From Vasconcelosia minhoensis LEGE 07310 (lineage in GTDB: Bacteria > Cyanobacteriota > Cyanobacteriia > Phormidesmidales > Phormidesmidaceae), in assembly GCF_015207255.1 (NCBI RefSeq), contig NZ_JADEXG010000002.1, forward strand, positions 1 through 64,000: 64,000 nucleotides of DNA, in the 5' to 3' direction. Numbering within the stretch: position 1 is the first letter of the stretch; each line of letters starts with the position of its first letter. The notes under the pieces are model-generated. The model saw only the letters and a list, made by a program, of their open reading frames with translations. It made no database searches and was not told the DNA's origin. This document shows, piece by piece, positions 35,146-43,749 of the stretch. A program made the position numbers and the translations under genes.

Positions 35146-35355
35146 CTAAACGGTTGAATTTATGCTCTGGCGCAGGAGTTTGTATTTTGTGTAAAGAGAC
35201 TCAAGCAGGCATTCAGACTCAGGAAAGGCTGTGCCAACATACACATTGAAGCGCTCCAACCGAATTTTCTTCACAGTTTGAATCTTTTCGGCTTCCGGCT
35301 TCTCGCCATAGTGCAGTCTGAACATCGGTATTTGAGTAGGTTTTATATTCAGCAT
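35146..35355 (-). CDS. Small ORF of uncertain status, 69 aa
   Basis: Composition looks protein-like (basic, mixed, ends SLYTKYKLLRQSINSTV), but no family is recognised. Its ATG overlaps the FAAL ATG on the opposite strand (35353-35355 against 35354-35356), an odd arrangement that leaves no room for a separate promoter. The surrounding 281-bp gap (35073-35353) must also hold the promoters of the PPTase and FAAL genes. Confidence 0.3.
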   Translation of the reverse strand: MLNIKPTQIPMFRLHYGEKPEAEKIQTVKKIRLERFNVYVGTAFPESECLLESLYTKYKLLRQSINSTV

Positions 35356-37183
35356 GACTCCATCCCCTAGCTCAGCTCCCCGCTTCTCAACGCTGATCGA
35401 ACTGCTGCGCTATCGAGCTCAGACCCAGCCTGATGACCTGGCCTATCAGTTTTTAATCGATGGCAAGCGCGAGGGTACGGCCTACACCTATGGAAAACTG
35501 GATCAGCTGGCTCAGGCGATCGCGGCTCAGCTACAGCAGCAGCAGGTCAAGGGCGAACGTGCCCTGCTCCTCTATCCCCAGGGGGTAGAAGTGGTTGCAG
35601 CCTTCTGCGGCTGTCTCTACGCTGGGGTAATTGCAATTCCCGTACCGCCCCCCGACGCCGGGCGGCTGAAGCGGACGCTGCCCCGCCTACGGGAGATCGT
35701 CAAAGACGCGGAAGCGACCCTGGTGCTGAGCAATGCCCGGATTATCGAGCTGATTCAAGGCTCTGATCTAGACTTTCCTGAATTTGAAGCCATGCGCTGG
35801 ATCGATACCGAAGCAGTCGAGCCAGACCTGGCCGCGCAGTGGGAAGATCCCGGCGTCGATAAAGACGTCCTGGCCTACCTACAGTACACCTCCGGCTCGA
35901 CTTCTACGCCTAAGGGGGTCATGCTCAGCCACTACAATCTGCTGCACCATTCGGCCTACCTCCAACGGGCCTGCGGCTACAGCACCGAGAGCGCGACCGT
36001 CACCTGGATGCCCTACTTTCACGACTATGGGCTGGTTGAAGGGCTGATTCAGCCGCTCTATAACGGCGCGCCCTGCTACATCATGGCTCCCCTGGCCTTT
36101 GTCAAACGACCCCTGCGCTGGCTAGAGGCGATCGCCCGGTACAGTGCGACCCATTCCCAAGCGCCCAACTTTGCCTACGATCTCTGCATCCGCCGGATTA
36201 AGCCTGCCCAGCGCGAAGGTCTTGACCTCAGCTGCTGGCAGAGTGCAGGTAACGCCGCCGAGCCGATCAATCCTCGCATCATGCAGGAGTTCTATGACGC
36301 CTTCAAAGATGTCGGCTTTCGCTGGGAGACGTTTTCACCCGCCTACGGGCTAGCCGAAGCAACGCTGCTGGTTTCGGCTACGCCGGTCGGTCGGGCCCCG
36401 GTGATTTTGTCTCTGGACGCCAATGCGCTAGAGCAGGGGCAGGTGCGCGAAAGCCCCGCGGATGGGGAGAGCAACGTTCGGCAGACGGTGAGCTGTGGCC
36501 CCTTGGTCTGCGAAACTGAGGTTGTGATTGTCGATCCCGAGCGAGCAACGCGCTGTCAGCCCAATCAAATTGGTGAGATCTGGGTGGCCGATGCGGGCGT
36601 CGCCCACGGCTACTGGCAGCGGTCAGCGGCCACTCAGGAAACCTTTGGTGCCCATCTCAAGGCAGCGGGCCCCTACCTGAGAACGGGGGATCTGGGATTC
36701 ATGAAAGGCAGTGAGCTCTATATCACCGGACGGATTAAAGATCTGATCATCATCCGCGGTACCAATCACTATCCCCAGGATATTGAATGGACGGTGCAGC
36801 AAATTGATCCAGCGCTGCGGCCCGACTACGGTGCTTCCTTCTCTATCATCGAAGAGGGCGAAGAACGGCTGATCGTCGTGCAGGAAGTGGAGCGGCAGCA
36901 TCAGCAATCCCTAGCCGCCGAGGAGCTAATTGCCGAAATTCGACAGGCCATTTCTGAGGCCCACGAGCTTCAGGTCTACGCGATCGCGCTGGTCAAGTCC
37001 GGCAATGTGCTGAAGACCTCCAGCGGTAAAATTCAGCGGCGGGGCTGCCGGGAGCGCTTCCTCAGCGGCAATCTGGAAGTGCTGGCTGACTGGAGTGAGA
37101 ATCCTCGGCTTACCGCCAAGGTGCGCCATCTCCAGAGCGAGGTCGAGACCCTGGCCAAGCAGTTAGAAGTTTCCCAGTCGTAA
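35354..37183 (+). CDS. Fatty acyl-AMP ligase (FAAL)
   Basis: Activates a free fatty acid as acyl-AMP and transfers it to a carrier protein rather than to CoA. The 609-residue ANL enzyme has the P-loop YTSGSTSTPKGVMLSH (about 178-193), FSPAYGLAEATLLVS near 328, YLRTGDLGF near 445, and the C-terminal GRIKDLIIIRGTNHYPQDIE, which is strongly FAAL-like. The end is a short charged extension, not a carrier domain. The ACP two genes downstream supplies the acceptor. Chain length is not readable. Confidence 0.93.
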   Translation: MTPSPSSAPRFSTLIELLRYRAQTQPDDLAYQFLIDGKREGTAYTYGKLDQLAQAIAAQLQQQQVKGERALLLYPQGVEVVAAFCGCLYAGVIAIPVPPPDAGRLKRTLPRLREIVKDAEATLVLSNARIIELIQGSDLDFPEFEAMRWIDTEAVEPDLAAQWEDPGVDKDVLAYLQYTSGSTSTPKGVMLSHYNLLHHSAYLQRACGYSTESATVTWMPYFHDYGLVEGLIQPLYNGAPCYIMAPLAFVKRPLRWLEAIARYSATHSQAPNFAYDLCIRRIKPAQREGLDLSCWQSAGNAAEPINPRIMQEFYDAFKDVGFRWETFSPAYGLAEATLLVSATPVGRAPVILSLDANALEQGQVRESPADGESNVRQTVSCGPLVCETEVVIVDPERATRCQPNQIGEIWVADAGVAHGYWQRSAATQETFGAHLKAAGPYLRTGDLGFMKGSELYITGRIKDLIIIRGTNHYPQDIEWTVQQIDPALRPDYGASFSIIEEGEERLIVVQEVERQHQQSLAAEELIAEIRQAISEAHELQVYAIALVKSGNVLKTSSGKIQRRGCRERFLSGNLEVLADWSENPRLTAKVRHLQSEVETLAKQLEVSQS

Positions 37184-37196
37184 CCGTATCGGTCCT

Positions 37197-39002
37197 ATGA
37201 AAGAACTCAAGCAGTACCAGCTGGCAGAACGACTAGAGCAGGCTTTGGGGAATCCCAGCGATCCAAAAAGCCGGATGTCCTTTCATCAGACGGCTCAGCT
37301 AGACGAAGCCGAAAGCTTTCCCGAACAGGAGATTGATTGGCTTTACAACTGGCAGCTCCAGCATTACTACATTCCTGAGGACTGCGGTGGCAGGTTCAAA
37401 TCCTTTGAGGAGTTTGTGGCCTTTGTCCGAGTGCTGTCTCGCCGCGACTTGAATATTGCGATCGCGTTCACCACTCTATTCTGGTCTAATCTGGCTTGGA
37501 TGGCTGGCACTGAAGCGCAAAAGCAGACGCTAGCTGAAGCGATGAAGAAAGAGCATGTGGCCATGTGTCTGGCCTACTCTGAGCGCGATCACGGTAGCGA
37601 CCTTGTCGGAGGCTCAGTCACTGCCCAAAAAGTTGAAGGAGGCTATCTGCTCAACGGCGAAAAGTGGCCCATCAACCGCGCTACTATTTCGCAGTTTGTC
37701 TTCGTCCTGGGTCGGACCGATCCCGCTGGCGGAAACCGCGGGCTGACCCTGTTCATGGTGGACAAACGGCAGCTAGATCCCAGCCAGTATTACAACCTCC
37801 CCAAGATCAAAACCCTTGGGATTCGCGCTGCTGATATGAGTGGAATCGGCTTTAATAACTGCTTTATTCCTGAATCAGTACGTCTGGGAGAGGAGGGGCA
37901 GGGGTTGGAATTTGCGCTAGAGGGCTTCCAGATTACCCGGTCGCTCTGTGCGGCCTTTGCTCAGGGCGCTACCGATACAGCCCTGCGGACAACGTTGAAT
38001 TTTGCATTGAGTCGCCGGCTATACAACAAGACCGTTGTTGAGATGCCTCACGCCCGTCGCACCTTGGCTAATGCTTTTATTGATATCCTCACCTGTGACT
38101 GTGTCAACATCGGTGCGGCCCGCGGGTTTCACGTCGCACCTGAGCAGTTCAGCGTTTGGTCCGCCGTCGATAAATACTTCGTGCCAGATACCTTAGAGCG
38201 GGCTGTGAATGATGTTTCAGTCGTGCTAGGAGCTCGCTTCTACATGCGGGATGAGCACGACTGGGGCGTTTTCCAAAAAATGCTGCGGGACAATGCCATT
38301 ATCAGCATGTTCGACGGCAGCTCCGTCGTTAACCTGCACGCGCTCATTCTCCAGCGGCGTCAGCTAGCAAAAAAGCGGGCTCGACGTCAGCCTAAACAAA
38401 TAGCAGCGATTCAAGCTCGCTTAGCTCAGAGCTTTTCTCTGACTCAGCCATTGCCAACCTTCGTCCCCCAAAAGCTTGAGCTCTTCAGTCGGGGCGCTGA
38501 CGACGTTTTACAGGGTCTGGAAACCATGCTGGAAGAGCTAGGTCAGCTTCAGGCTGGCGGCGTAGCACCGGACATCCTAAATCAGCTGCGCTCATTCGGC
38601 CAGATTATTCTCGAAGAGCTAGATGCCCAAGATGCGCTGATTGCTGAATCTGCATTTGAGCATGGCCACGACCAGTCATTTGAAAGTTTTGAGCTAGCTA
38701 AGCAGTACTGCCGCCTGCATGCGGCAACGGCCTGCTTGCTCATGTGGTTGCATAACCGCCAAGTTTTGGGAGATTTCTTTGCTCAGGGTGAGTGGCTGGT
38801 GCTGGCTTTACACCGCCTGCTAGCCCCCCTACGCGCATCTCTCAAGCCAATGCCGCCGGTGTACTATGAGCACGCTGCTCAAGAGCTCCTGCGGCTTCAT
38901 GCCGAGGACAAACTGTTCTCAATTGTTCCCTTTCAGCTCGCTAAATCGTCTACACAGGAGACCCACAATCATGCAACAGCTCCAGAACTCCAGCTCCTCT
39001 AA
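37197..39002 (+). CDS. Acyl-CoA dehydrogenase family flavoprotein
   Basis: A 601-residue ACAD-fold enzyme, about 200 residues longer than short-chain ACADs, with the extension at the C-terminus. Diagnostic stretches are MCLAYSERDHGSDL (about 122-135), YLLNGEKWPINRA, TLGIRAADMSGIGFNNCFIP and DNAIISMFDGSSVVNLHALI near 360. In clusters with FAAL and ACP such enzymes oxidise the ACP-bound acyl chain, usually to an alpha,beta-enoyl form. It starts 13 bp after FAAL. Confidence 0.9.
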   Translation: MKELKQYQLAERLEQALGNPSDPKSRMSFHQTAQLDEAESFPEQEIDWLYNWQLQHYYIPEDCGGRFKSFEEFVAFVRVLSRRDLNIAIAFTTLFWSNLAWMAGTEAQKQTLAEAMKKEHVAMCLAYSERDHGSDLVGGSVTAQKVEGGYLLNGEKWPINRATISQFVFVLGRTDPAGGNRGLTLFMVDKRQLDPSQYYNLPKIKTLGIRAADMSGIGFNNCFIPESVRLGEEGQGLEFALEGFQITRSLCAAFAQGATDTALRTTLNFALSRRLYNKTVVEMPHARRTLANAFIDILTCDCVNIGAARGFHVAPEQFSVWSAVDKYFVPDTLERAVNDVSVVLGARFYMRDEHDWGVFQKMLRDNAIISMFDGSSVVNLHALILQRRQLAKKRARRQPKQIAAIQARLAQSFSLTQPLPTFVPQKLELFSRGADDVLQGLETMLEELGQLQAGGVAPDILNQLRSFGQIILEELDAQDALIAESAFEHGHDQSFESFELAKQYCRLHAATACLLMWLHNRQVLGDFFAQGEWLVLALHRLLAPLRASLKPMPPVYYEHAAQELLRLHAEDKLFSIVPFQLAKSSTQETHNHATAPELQLL

Positions 39003-39261
39003 TCAGACTGAGTCCCCAGTTACTGCAATTCAGTCCTGGCTGGTCAGCCAGCTCTCAGACGTCCTTTCCATCGATTCCAGCACGATTGACGTCAAGCAGC
39101 CGCTGACCCGCTATGGACTGGACTCAATCGATGCGGTAACGCTAGTCGGCGACCTTGAAGACTGGCTCGATCTTGAGCTACCCTCGACCCTGCTATGGGA
39201 CTATCCCACCATCGAGAAGGCATCGACTTACCTGGTGCAGGAGTTTGACGTCTCGGTTTAG
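38971..39261 (+). CDS. Acyl carrier protein
   Basis: A 96-residue stand-alone carrier protein. The phosphopantetheine site is RYGLDSIDAVTL with Ser52, and the four-helix pattern (LEDWLDLELPSTLLWDYPTIEKASTYL) is PKS/NRPS-type rather than FabD-type. The ATG at 38971 follows an AGGAG site and overlaps the 3' end of the ACAD gene by 32 bp, so the two are coupled. It is the expected partner of the FAAL and target of the divergent PPTase. Confidence 0.93.
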   Translation: MQQLQNSSSSNQTESPVTAIQSWLVSQLSDVLSIDSSTIDVKQPLTRYGLDSIDAVTLVGDLEDWLDLELPSTLLWDYPTIEKASTYLVQEFDVSV

Positions 39262-39334
39262 CCCTCGCAGATGAACTGATTTACGGCACCGGGCTAGATA
39301 TAGGCCGATTTGAAATAGGACAGGACGTCGATCC

Positions 39335-40798
39335 TTGAACTTTTCTGAGTTTTCCTTTTGGTGGGTATTGTTGCTGACCAGCGTGCCGTTTTTTACGGCC
39401 CGCTATGTCAGCAGGTCCTTGAATCTCTGGCGTTCCAGCTTCGACACGGTAGGTTTAGCCGCGCTCTCCCTGTTTCTCTTCTCAAACGCCAGCCGCACCA
39501 GCTTTGCGGTCTTCGGATTTGAGATCCTCTTCAACTACCTGATGGTGAAGTGGATGCTGAGCCGTCAAGGGTGGCAGGCTCGCGCGATTGCGACAGCGCT
39601 GATCGTATTTGATATTGGCGTGCTGGCCTACTTTAAATATCTGACGTTCTTTATCGAGGACATGGTGGGCTTAGCGACAGGTGGCGCTCCTGAAAACTGG
39701 CAGGCGAGTTTTCCTCTACCCATTTTCAGGCAGATTCCGCCGGGCGTGTCTTTCTATACCTTTCAGATGGTGGCCTTTGTGGTGGACTCGTTCAAAGCCC
39801 GCCGGAAAAAGCCGATCAGGTTTATCGACTATATCAACTTCGTTTCTTTCTTCCCTCAGATTGTCGCCGGGCCAATCGAACGTCGCTCCGCCTTGCTGCC
39901 CCAATTGGAAGCTTTTCAATTTAAATTCACGCTGGAGAATTTAGATTTGGGGCTGCGCTGGCTGTCACTGGGACTATTTATGAAGTTCGTTCTAGCCGAC
40001 AATATTGCCCCCTATATTCAGCTAGAGGAAATGGGAAATCCTTGGCTGGTTTGGTTTTATGCCTTTCTCTTTACCCTGCGGATCTATTTCGACTTTGCGG
40101 GCTACAGCTTCATCGCGCTGGGAATTGCCCAGATCATTGGCGTCCGGCTAACGGTCAATTTTCTCGCACCCTACACCTCGCAGAGCATCAATGAGTTTTG
40201 GCGACGCTGGCACGTGTCGCTGAGTACCTGGTTTAGGGACTATGTGTTTCTGCCGCTGATGGGCAAACGCAAGCAGTGGGCCGCCTTCTTTTTATTCATC
40301 ACCTTTACCCTGTCGGGTTTCTGGCACGGGGCGGCGTGGAATTTTATGATCTGGGGGGCCTATCACGGGGCGCTGCTGCTGCTGCTGCGCTACGCCGGAC
40401 GTCCCTTTTCCCGGCTGATAGGACAATACGTCAAACGACCTCAGTTCATCTCCTGGGCGCTGACCTTTGGTGCCGTCATTCTAGGTTGTCTATTCTTTAT
40501 GGAGACGGATACGGGGCGGCTAGTCGCTAAGCTCAGAACGCTGGTCACGCCCTGGGCCTATTCTCCAGCAAATCTACTAGGGGCCTTCAGCATCTTTAGC
40601 GTGAACGAGGGGGTTGCATTGGGACTGGTGCTGCTGCTGGCGATCGCGTTTTTACTCCTGGAACATGTTGCCGTCTGGCAGGAGCGCCCGTCAGAATACG
40701 AGCTGCTGACGTCTCCCTGGATGTCTAAACTGCTGCTGGGTCTGACGATTCTGCTGGCGGCGAACCTGCCCTCTGAATTTATCTATTTCGACTTTTAG
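39335..40798 (+). CDS. MBOAT-family membrane O-acyltransferase (AlgI/DltB-like)
   Basis: A 487-residue polytopic protein with MBOAT signatures: YFKYLTFFIED, the IPPGVSFYTFQMVAFVVDS segment, SFFPQIVAGPIERRSALLPQ, NEFWRRWHVSLSTWFRDYVFLPLMG (first functional region) and SGFWHGAAWNFMIWGAYHG with the invariant His. AlgI/DltB-type members move acyl groups across the membrane onto polysaccharides or teichoic acids. The start is TTG at 39335 after AGGACAGGA. The SGNH partner begins 3 bp downstream. Confidence 0.93.
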   Translation: MNFSEFSFWWVLLLTSVPFFTARYVSRSLNLWRSSFDTVGLAALSLFLFSNASRTSFAVFGFEILFNYLMVKWMLSRQGWQARAIATALIVFDIGVLAYFKYLTFFIEDMVGLATGGAPENWQASFPLPIFRQIPPGVSFYTFQMVAFVVDSFKARRKKPIRFIDYINFVSFFPQIVAGPIERRSALLPQLEAFQFKFTLENLDLGLRWLSLGLFMKFVLADNIAPYIQLEEMGNPWLVWFYAFLFTLRIYFDFAGYSFIALGIAQIIGVRLTVNFLAPYTSQSINEFWRRWHVSLSTWFRDYVFLPLMGKRKQWAAFFLFITFTLSGFWHGAAWNFMIWGAYHGALLLLLRYAGRPFSRLIGQYVKRPQFISWALTFGAVILGCLFFMETDTGRLVAKLRTLVTPWAYSPANLLGAFSIFSVNEGVALGLVLLLAIAFLLLEHVAVWQERPSEYELLTSPWMSKLLLGLTILLAANLPSEFIYFDF

Positions 40799-40801
40799 CG
40801 T

Positions 40802-41737
40802 ATGACCAAACGACCCAAGTTTCTAACCTGGTTAGCGGTCGCCAGCCTAGCCTGGGGCGCTGGCGTCGTCTACAACGTCTACCTGGGCGGAGAGACCTAC
40901 TGGCTGAAGGCGATGTATCAGCGCAAGATTGCCCTGGCTCAGCAGATCGACCAGCCCAAGCTAATCGTCACCGGCGGTTCGGGAGCTCACTACACGATTA
41001 ATTCCGACCTGCTCTCCCGCGAGCTGGGGCAGCCGGTGATCAACCTGGGAATCGATGGTCCGGTGGGGCTGGATGTGATTTTGCCTAGCGTTTTGGACCA
41101 GGTGCAACCGGGAGATACGGTACTGCTGATTCCAGAATATCTGCTGCTGCTGGATGAGGATGGGCTAGGCGATCGCTCTGGTCCTTTTAGCCTCGCAATT
41201 GGTCGGCCTGGGCTGGGGCAGATTCCGGCGGAGCAGCTGGCCCTGGATACGCTTCAGCTGGGGATACCTTCGCTGCGGGGCATCGTCAAATCTTCGATGG
41301 ACCTGATTGAAACCGGAAAGCTCACCGGCTATTATGACGATCCGCTGACCCAGAGTGGCGATCCGACCCTAGATAAGCCCCGGCTGGGCGAGTGGTGGCC
41401 ACAGCAGATTCGAGAGCCGGTCTCGGCCCACTCGGTGCGGCGAATTCAGCAGTTTCGCGATCAGGTGGAGGCGCGCGGGGGCCAGCTGGTGCTGTCGCTA
41501 CCCTGGGTCTATGCCGAGCCCAATCCAGAAACGGTCGAAAATGTTCGAAAAACAGTCGATGCCCTGAGCCCGATCGCGCCGCTGCTATACGATCCTGAAA
41601 CGCTCAATATTCAGGCTAGCCCCGATCTGTTTGCCGATACCCACTACCATCTCCAGGCTGAAGGGCGACGGCTGCGATCGCAGCAGCTGGCCCTTCAGCT
41701 CGAAACCCTTCCCAATCTGCCTCAGCCAACCCCATAG
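40802..41737 (+). CDS. SGNH-like membrane-anchored protein, AlgJ/DltD-type partner
   Basis: A 311-residue protein with an N-terminal membrane anchor (about 6-26), a block-I-like VTGGSGAHYTIN with Ser60, and DTHYH near the C-terminus (D279, H281, H283). This matches the Ser and D-x-H pattern of AlgJ/AlgX-type acyltransferase partners. It most likely acts outside the cytoplasmic membrane with the MBOAT encoded just upstream. No close named homologue is recognised. Confidence 0.75.
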   Translation: MTKRPKFLTWLAVASLAWGAGVVYNVYLGGETYWLKAMYQRKIALAQQIDQPKLIVTGGSGAHYTINSDLLSRELGQPVINLGIDGPVGLDVILPSVLDQVQPGDTVLLIPEYLLLLDEDGLGDRSGPFSLAIGRPGLGQIPAEQLALDTLQLGIPSLRGIVKSSMDLIETGKLTGYYDDPLTQSGDPTLDKPRLGEWWPQQIREPVSAHSVRRIQQFRDQVEARGGQLVLSLPWVYAEPNPETVENVRKTVDALSPIAPLLYDPETLNIQASPDLFADTHYHLQAEGRRLRSQQLALQLETLPNLPQPTP

Positions 41738-41745
41738 GACCCGCC

Positions 41746-43596
41746 ATGGTAACTGACCGAGCCACTACGACCCGCTGGGTAAAGCCCCTGTCGAAACGCT
41801 ATGGGCTCGATCTGCGATCGCTGGCCCTGCTGCGGATGGGACTTGCGCTGGTCATCCTAGCCGATCTGGGAATTCGGTTTGGCGACGTCACCGCCCTCTA
41901 CAGCGATGCGGGCGTTCTGCCCCGGCAGCTTTTACTAGAAGAGGTTTTACAGCCCTGGTACTGGTCTCTCCATCTGCTCAGCGGTCAGCCGCTGGTGCAG
42001 GGGCTGATGTTTGCGGCGGCGGCTTTCTTTGCCCTAGCCATGCTAGTCGGCTATCAGACGCGGCTGGCGACGATTGCCTCCTGGGCGCTGCTGGTGTCGC
42101 TGCACAACCGCAATCCGCTGCTGATTTTTGCCGCCGATGACGTGCTGCGGGCAGTGATGTTTTGGGCCATGTTTCTGCCCTTGGGGGCGGCCTACTCAAT
42201 TGACCGGGCGATGAATACGTCGTCTCAGCCGCTGCCCAGGCGCATCTTCACGGCGGCGACGGTGGCGCTGATGGTGCAGCAGTGCTTCATCTATTGGTTC
42301 TCAGCCCTGTTTAAAACGACCAGTCCAGACTGGTGGCCAAGCGGCTCTGCCGTTTACTATTCCCTGAGCTATGACCAGTACGCAACGCCGCTGGGACATC
42401 TGCTGTTGGGGCTAGGGCCGCTGCTGACGGTGTTAACGCTGGTGACGCTGGTGGTTGAATGGGTTGGGCCGCTGCTGCTGTGGGTGCCGATCCGGACGGA
42501 CTTCTTTCGGATGCTGGCGGTGATCCTATTTATTGCGCTGCACGCGGGCTTTGGCCTGACGCTGAATATTGGCATTTTTCCATTTTTGAGTATTGTCACC
42601 TGGCTAGCATTTATCCCGACTTCAGTCTGGGAAGGCTGGGCTCGAAAGGCTTATGGCCCCGCGCAGCAGGGGCTAACGATTTACTACGATGCCGACTGCG
42701 GCTTTTGTAAAAAAGTCGTGCATCTGATTCGCACCTTTCTGCTGCTGCCCCAGACGCCGCTCCAGACGGCTCAGAGCGATCCGGTGATCAACGCCGCCAT
42801 GGAAACTCAGAATTCTTGGGTGGTGGTTGACTGGCAGCAGCGTCACCACTACAAGTTTGAGGGCATTGCCTATGTCGTTAGCCTGTCACCGGTGTTTTGC
42901 TTTTTGGCCCCGCTGCTGCGCTGGCGTCCGGTGATGGCGGTCGGTACGCGGTTCTATCAAATGATTGCTAACAATCGGCGGGCTGCCGGACGACTGACTC
43001 GTCCGTTTAGCTATCGGTCGTTTCAGGTGGGCTCTTCCTGGCTGCTCAACGGCGCTGTCATCGCGCTGCTGGGGCTGACCTTTTTATGGAATTTGCGCAG
43101 CATCGTTACCCACCGTGCCTTCGTTGATAGCCAAAACCCGGCGGCTAAGGTCGTTCGCAAGGTCACTAATAGCCGCACGCTGCAGCGGGTAGACTGGCTC
43201 AGCCGCCTGACCCGGCTGGATCAGTCCTGGAGTATTTTTGCCCCCGGTGCGCCCAAAGACGACGGCTGGCATGTGGCAGTGGGGCAGCTCGCGGACGGCC
43301 GCGAGGTTGACCTGCTGCGCGAAGGCCGCGAGGTCGGCTTTGAGAAACCTAGCCTGCGCGATCGCGGACGCCTCTATCGCAATATGCAATGGCGAACCCT
43401 CTTTATTAACCTCAATCGCAATGCGGGTCAGCGAATTCTGCCGGGCTATGGCCGCTATCTCTGCCGCCAGCAGCCTGAGCTGCCGCTAAAGTCGGTCACG
43501 CTTTACTTCATGGATGAGCAAACGGTACCGCCGGGGCAGGAGCAGACCGTCAGGCAAACTGAAATTTGGCAGCAGTCTTGCTCCGACGAGCCGTAG
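41746..43596 (+). CDS. HTTM-domain membrane protein fused to a DUF393 (DCC) thiol domain
   Basis: The 616-residue protein starts with an HTTM region (about 18-295; horizontally transferred transmembrane, related to vitamin K-dependent gamma-carboxylase), with LLRMGLALVILADLGIRFGD and LHNRNPLLIFAADDVLRAVMFW. A DUF393 domain follows with YYDADCGFCKK (C318, C321), a thioredoxin-like CxxC pattern, then another membrane segment (about 433-450) and a soluble tail. This architecture is known but its reaction is not. It closes the FAAL operon, 8 bp after the SGNH gene. Confidence 0.85.
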   Translation: MVTDRATTTRWVKPLSKRYGLDLRSLALLRMGLALVILADLGIRFGDVTALYSDAGVLPRQLLLEEVLQPWYWSLHLLSGQPLVQGLMFAAAAFFALAMLVGYQTRLATIASWALLVSLHNRNPLLIFAADDVLRAVMFWAMFLPLGAAYSIDRAMNTSSQPLPRRIFTAATVALMVQQCFIYWFSALFKTTSPDWWPSGSAVYYSLSYDQYATPLGHLLLGLGPLLTVLTLVTLVVEWVGPLLLWVPIRTDFFRMLAVILFIALHAGFGLTLNIGIFPFLSIVTWLAFIPTSVWEGWARKAYGPAQQGLTIYYDADCGFCKKVVHLIRTFLLLPQTPLQTAQSDPVINAAMETQNSWVVVDWQQRHHYKFEGIAYVVSLSPVFCFLAPLLRWRPVMAVGTRFYQMIANNRRAAGRLTRPFSYRSFQVGSSWLLNGAVIALLGLTFLWNLRSIVTHRAFVDSQNPAAKVVRKVTNSRTLQRVDWLSRLTRLDQSWSIFAPGAPKDDGWHVAVGQLADGREVDLLREGREVGFEKPSLRDRGRLYRNMQWRTLFINLNRNAGQRILPGYGRYLCRQQPELPLKSVTLYFMDEQTVPPGQEQTVRQTEIWQQSCSDEP

Positions 43597-43749
43597 TCTA
43601 ACTTGGGACAGGATTGGGATAATTAGCGCTAATCGGTCTAAATCAGCCTTGATAAGATAGGATTCGCCATCCAGAATAGATCAACATCATTTTTCCGACT
43701 CGCTTCATTGCTGTTTGGAGCGGGCTCCCTTTCAAAGGCTGACCCAGCA

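Noticed and set aside
37393-37403. tRNA T-loop-like GGTTCAAATCC
   Set aside because: It lies inside a conserved coding region of the ACAD gene (codons for GGRFKSF) and has no acceptor or anticodon arms around it.
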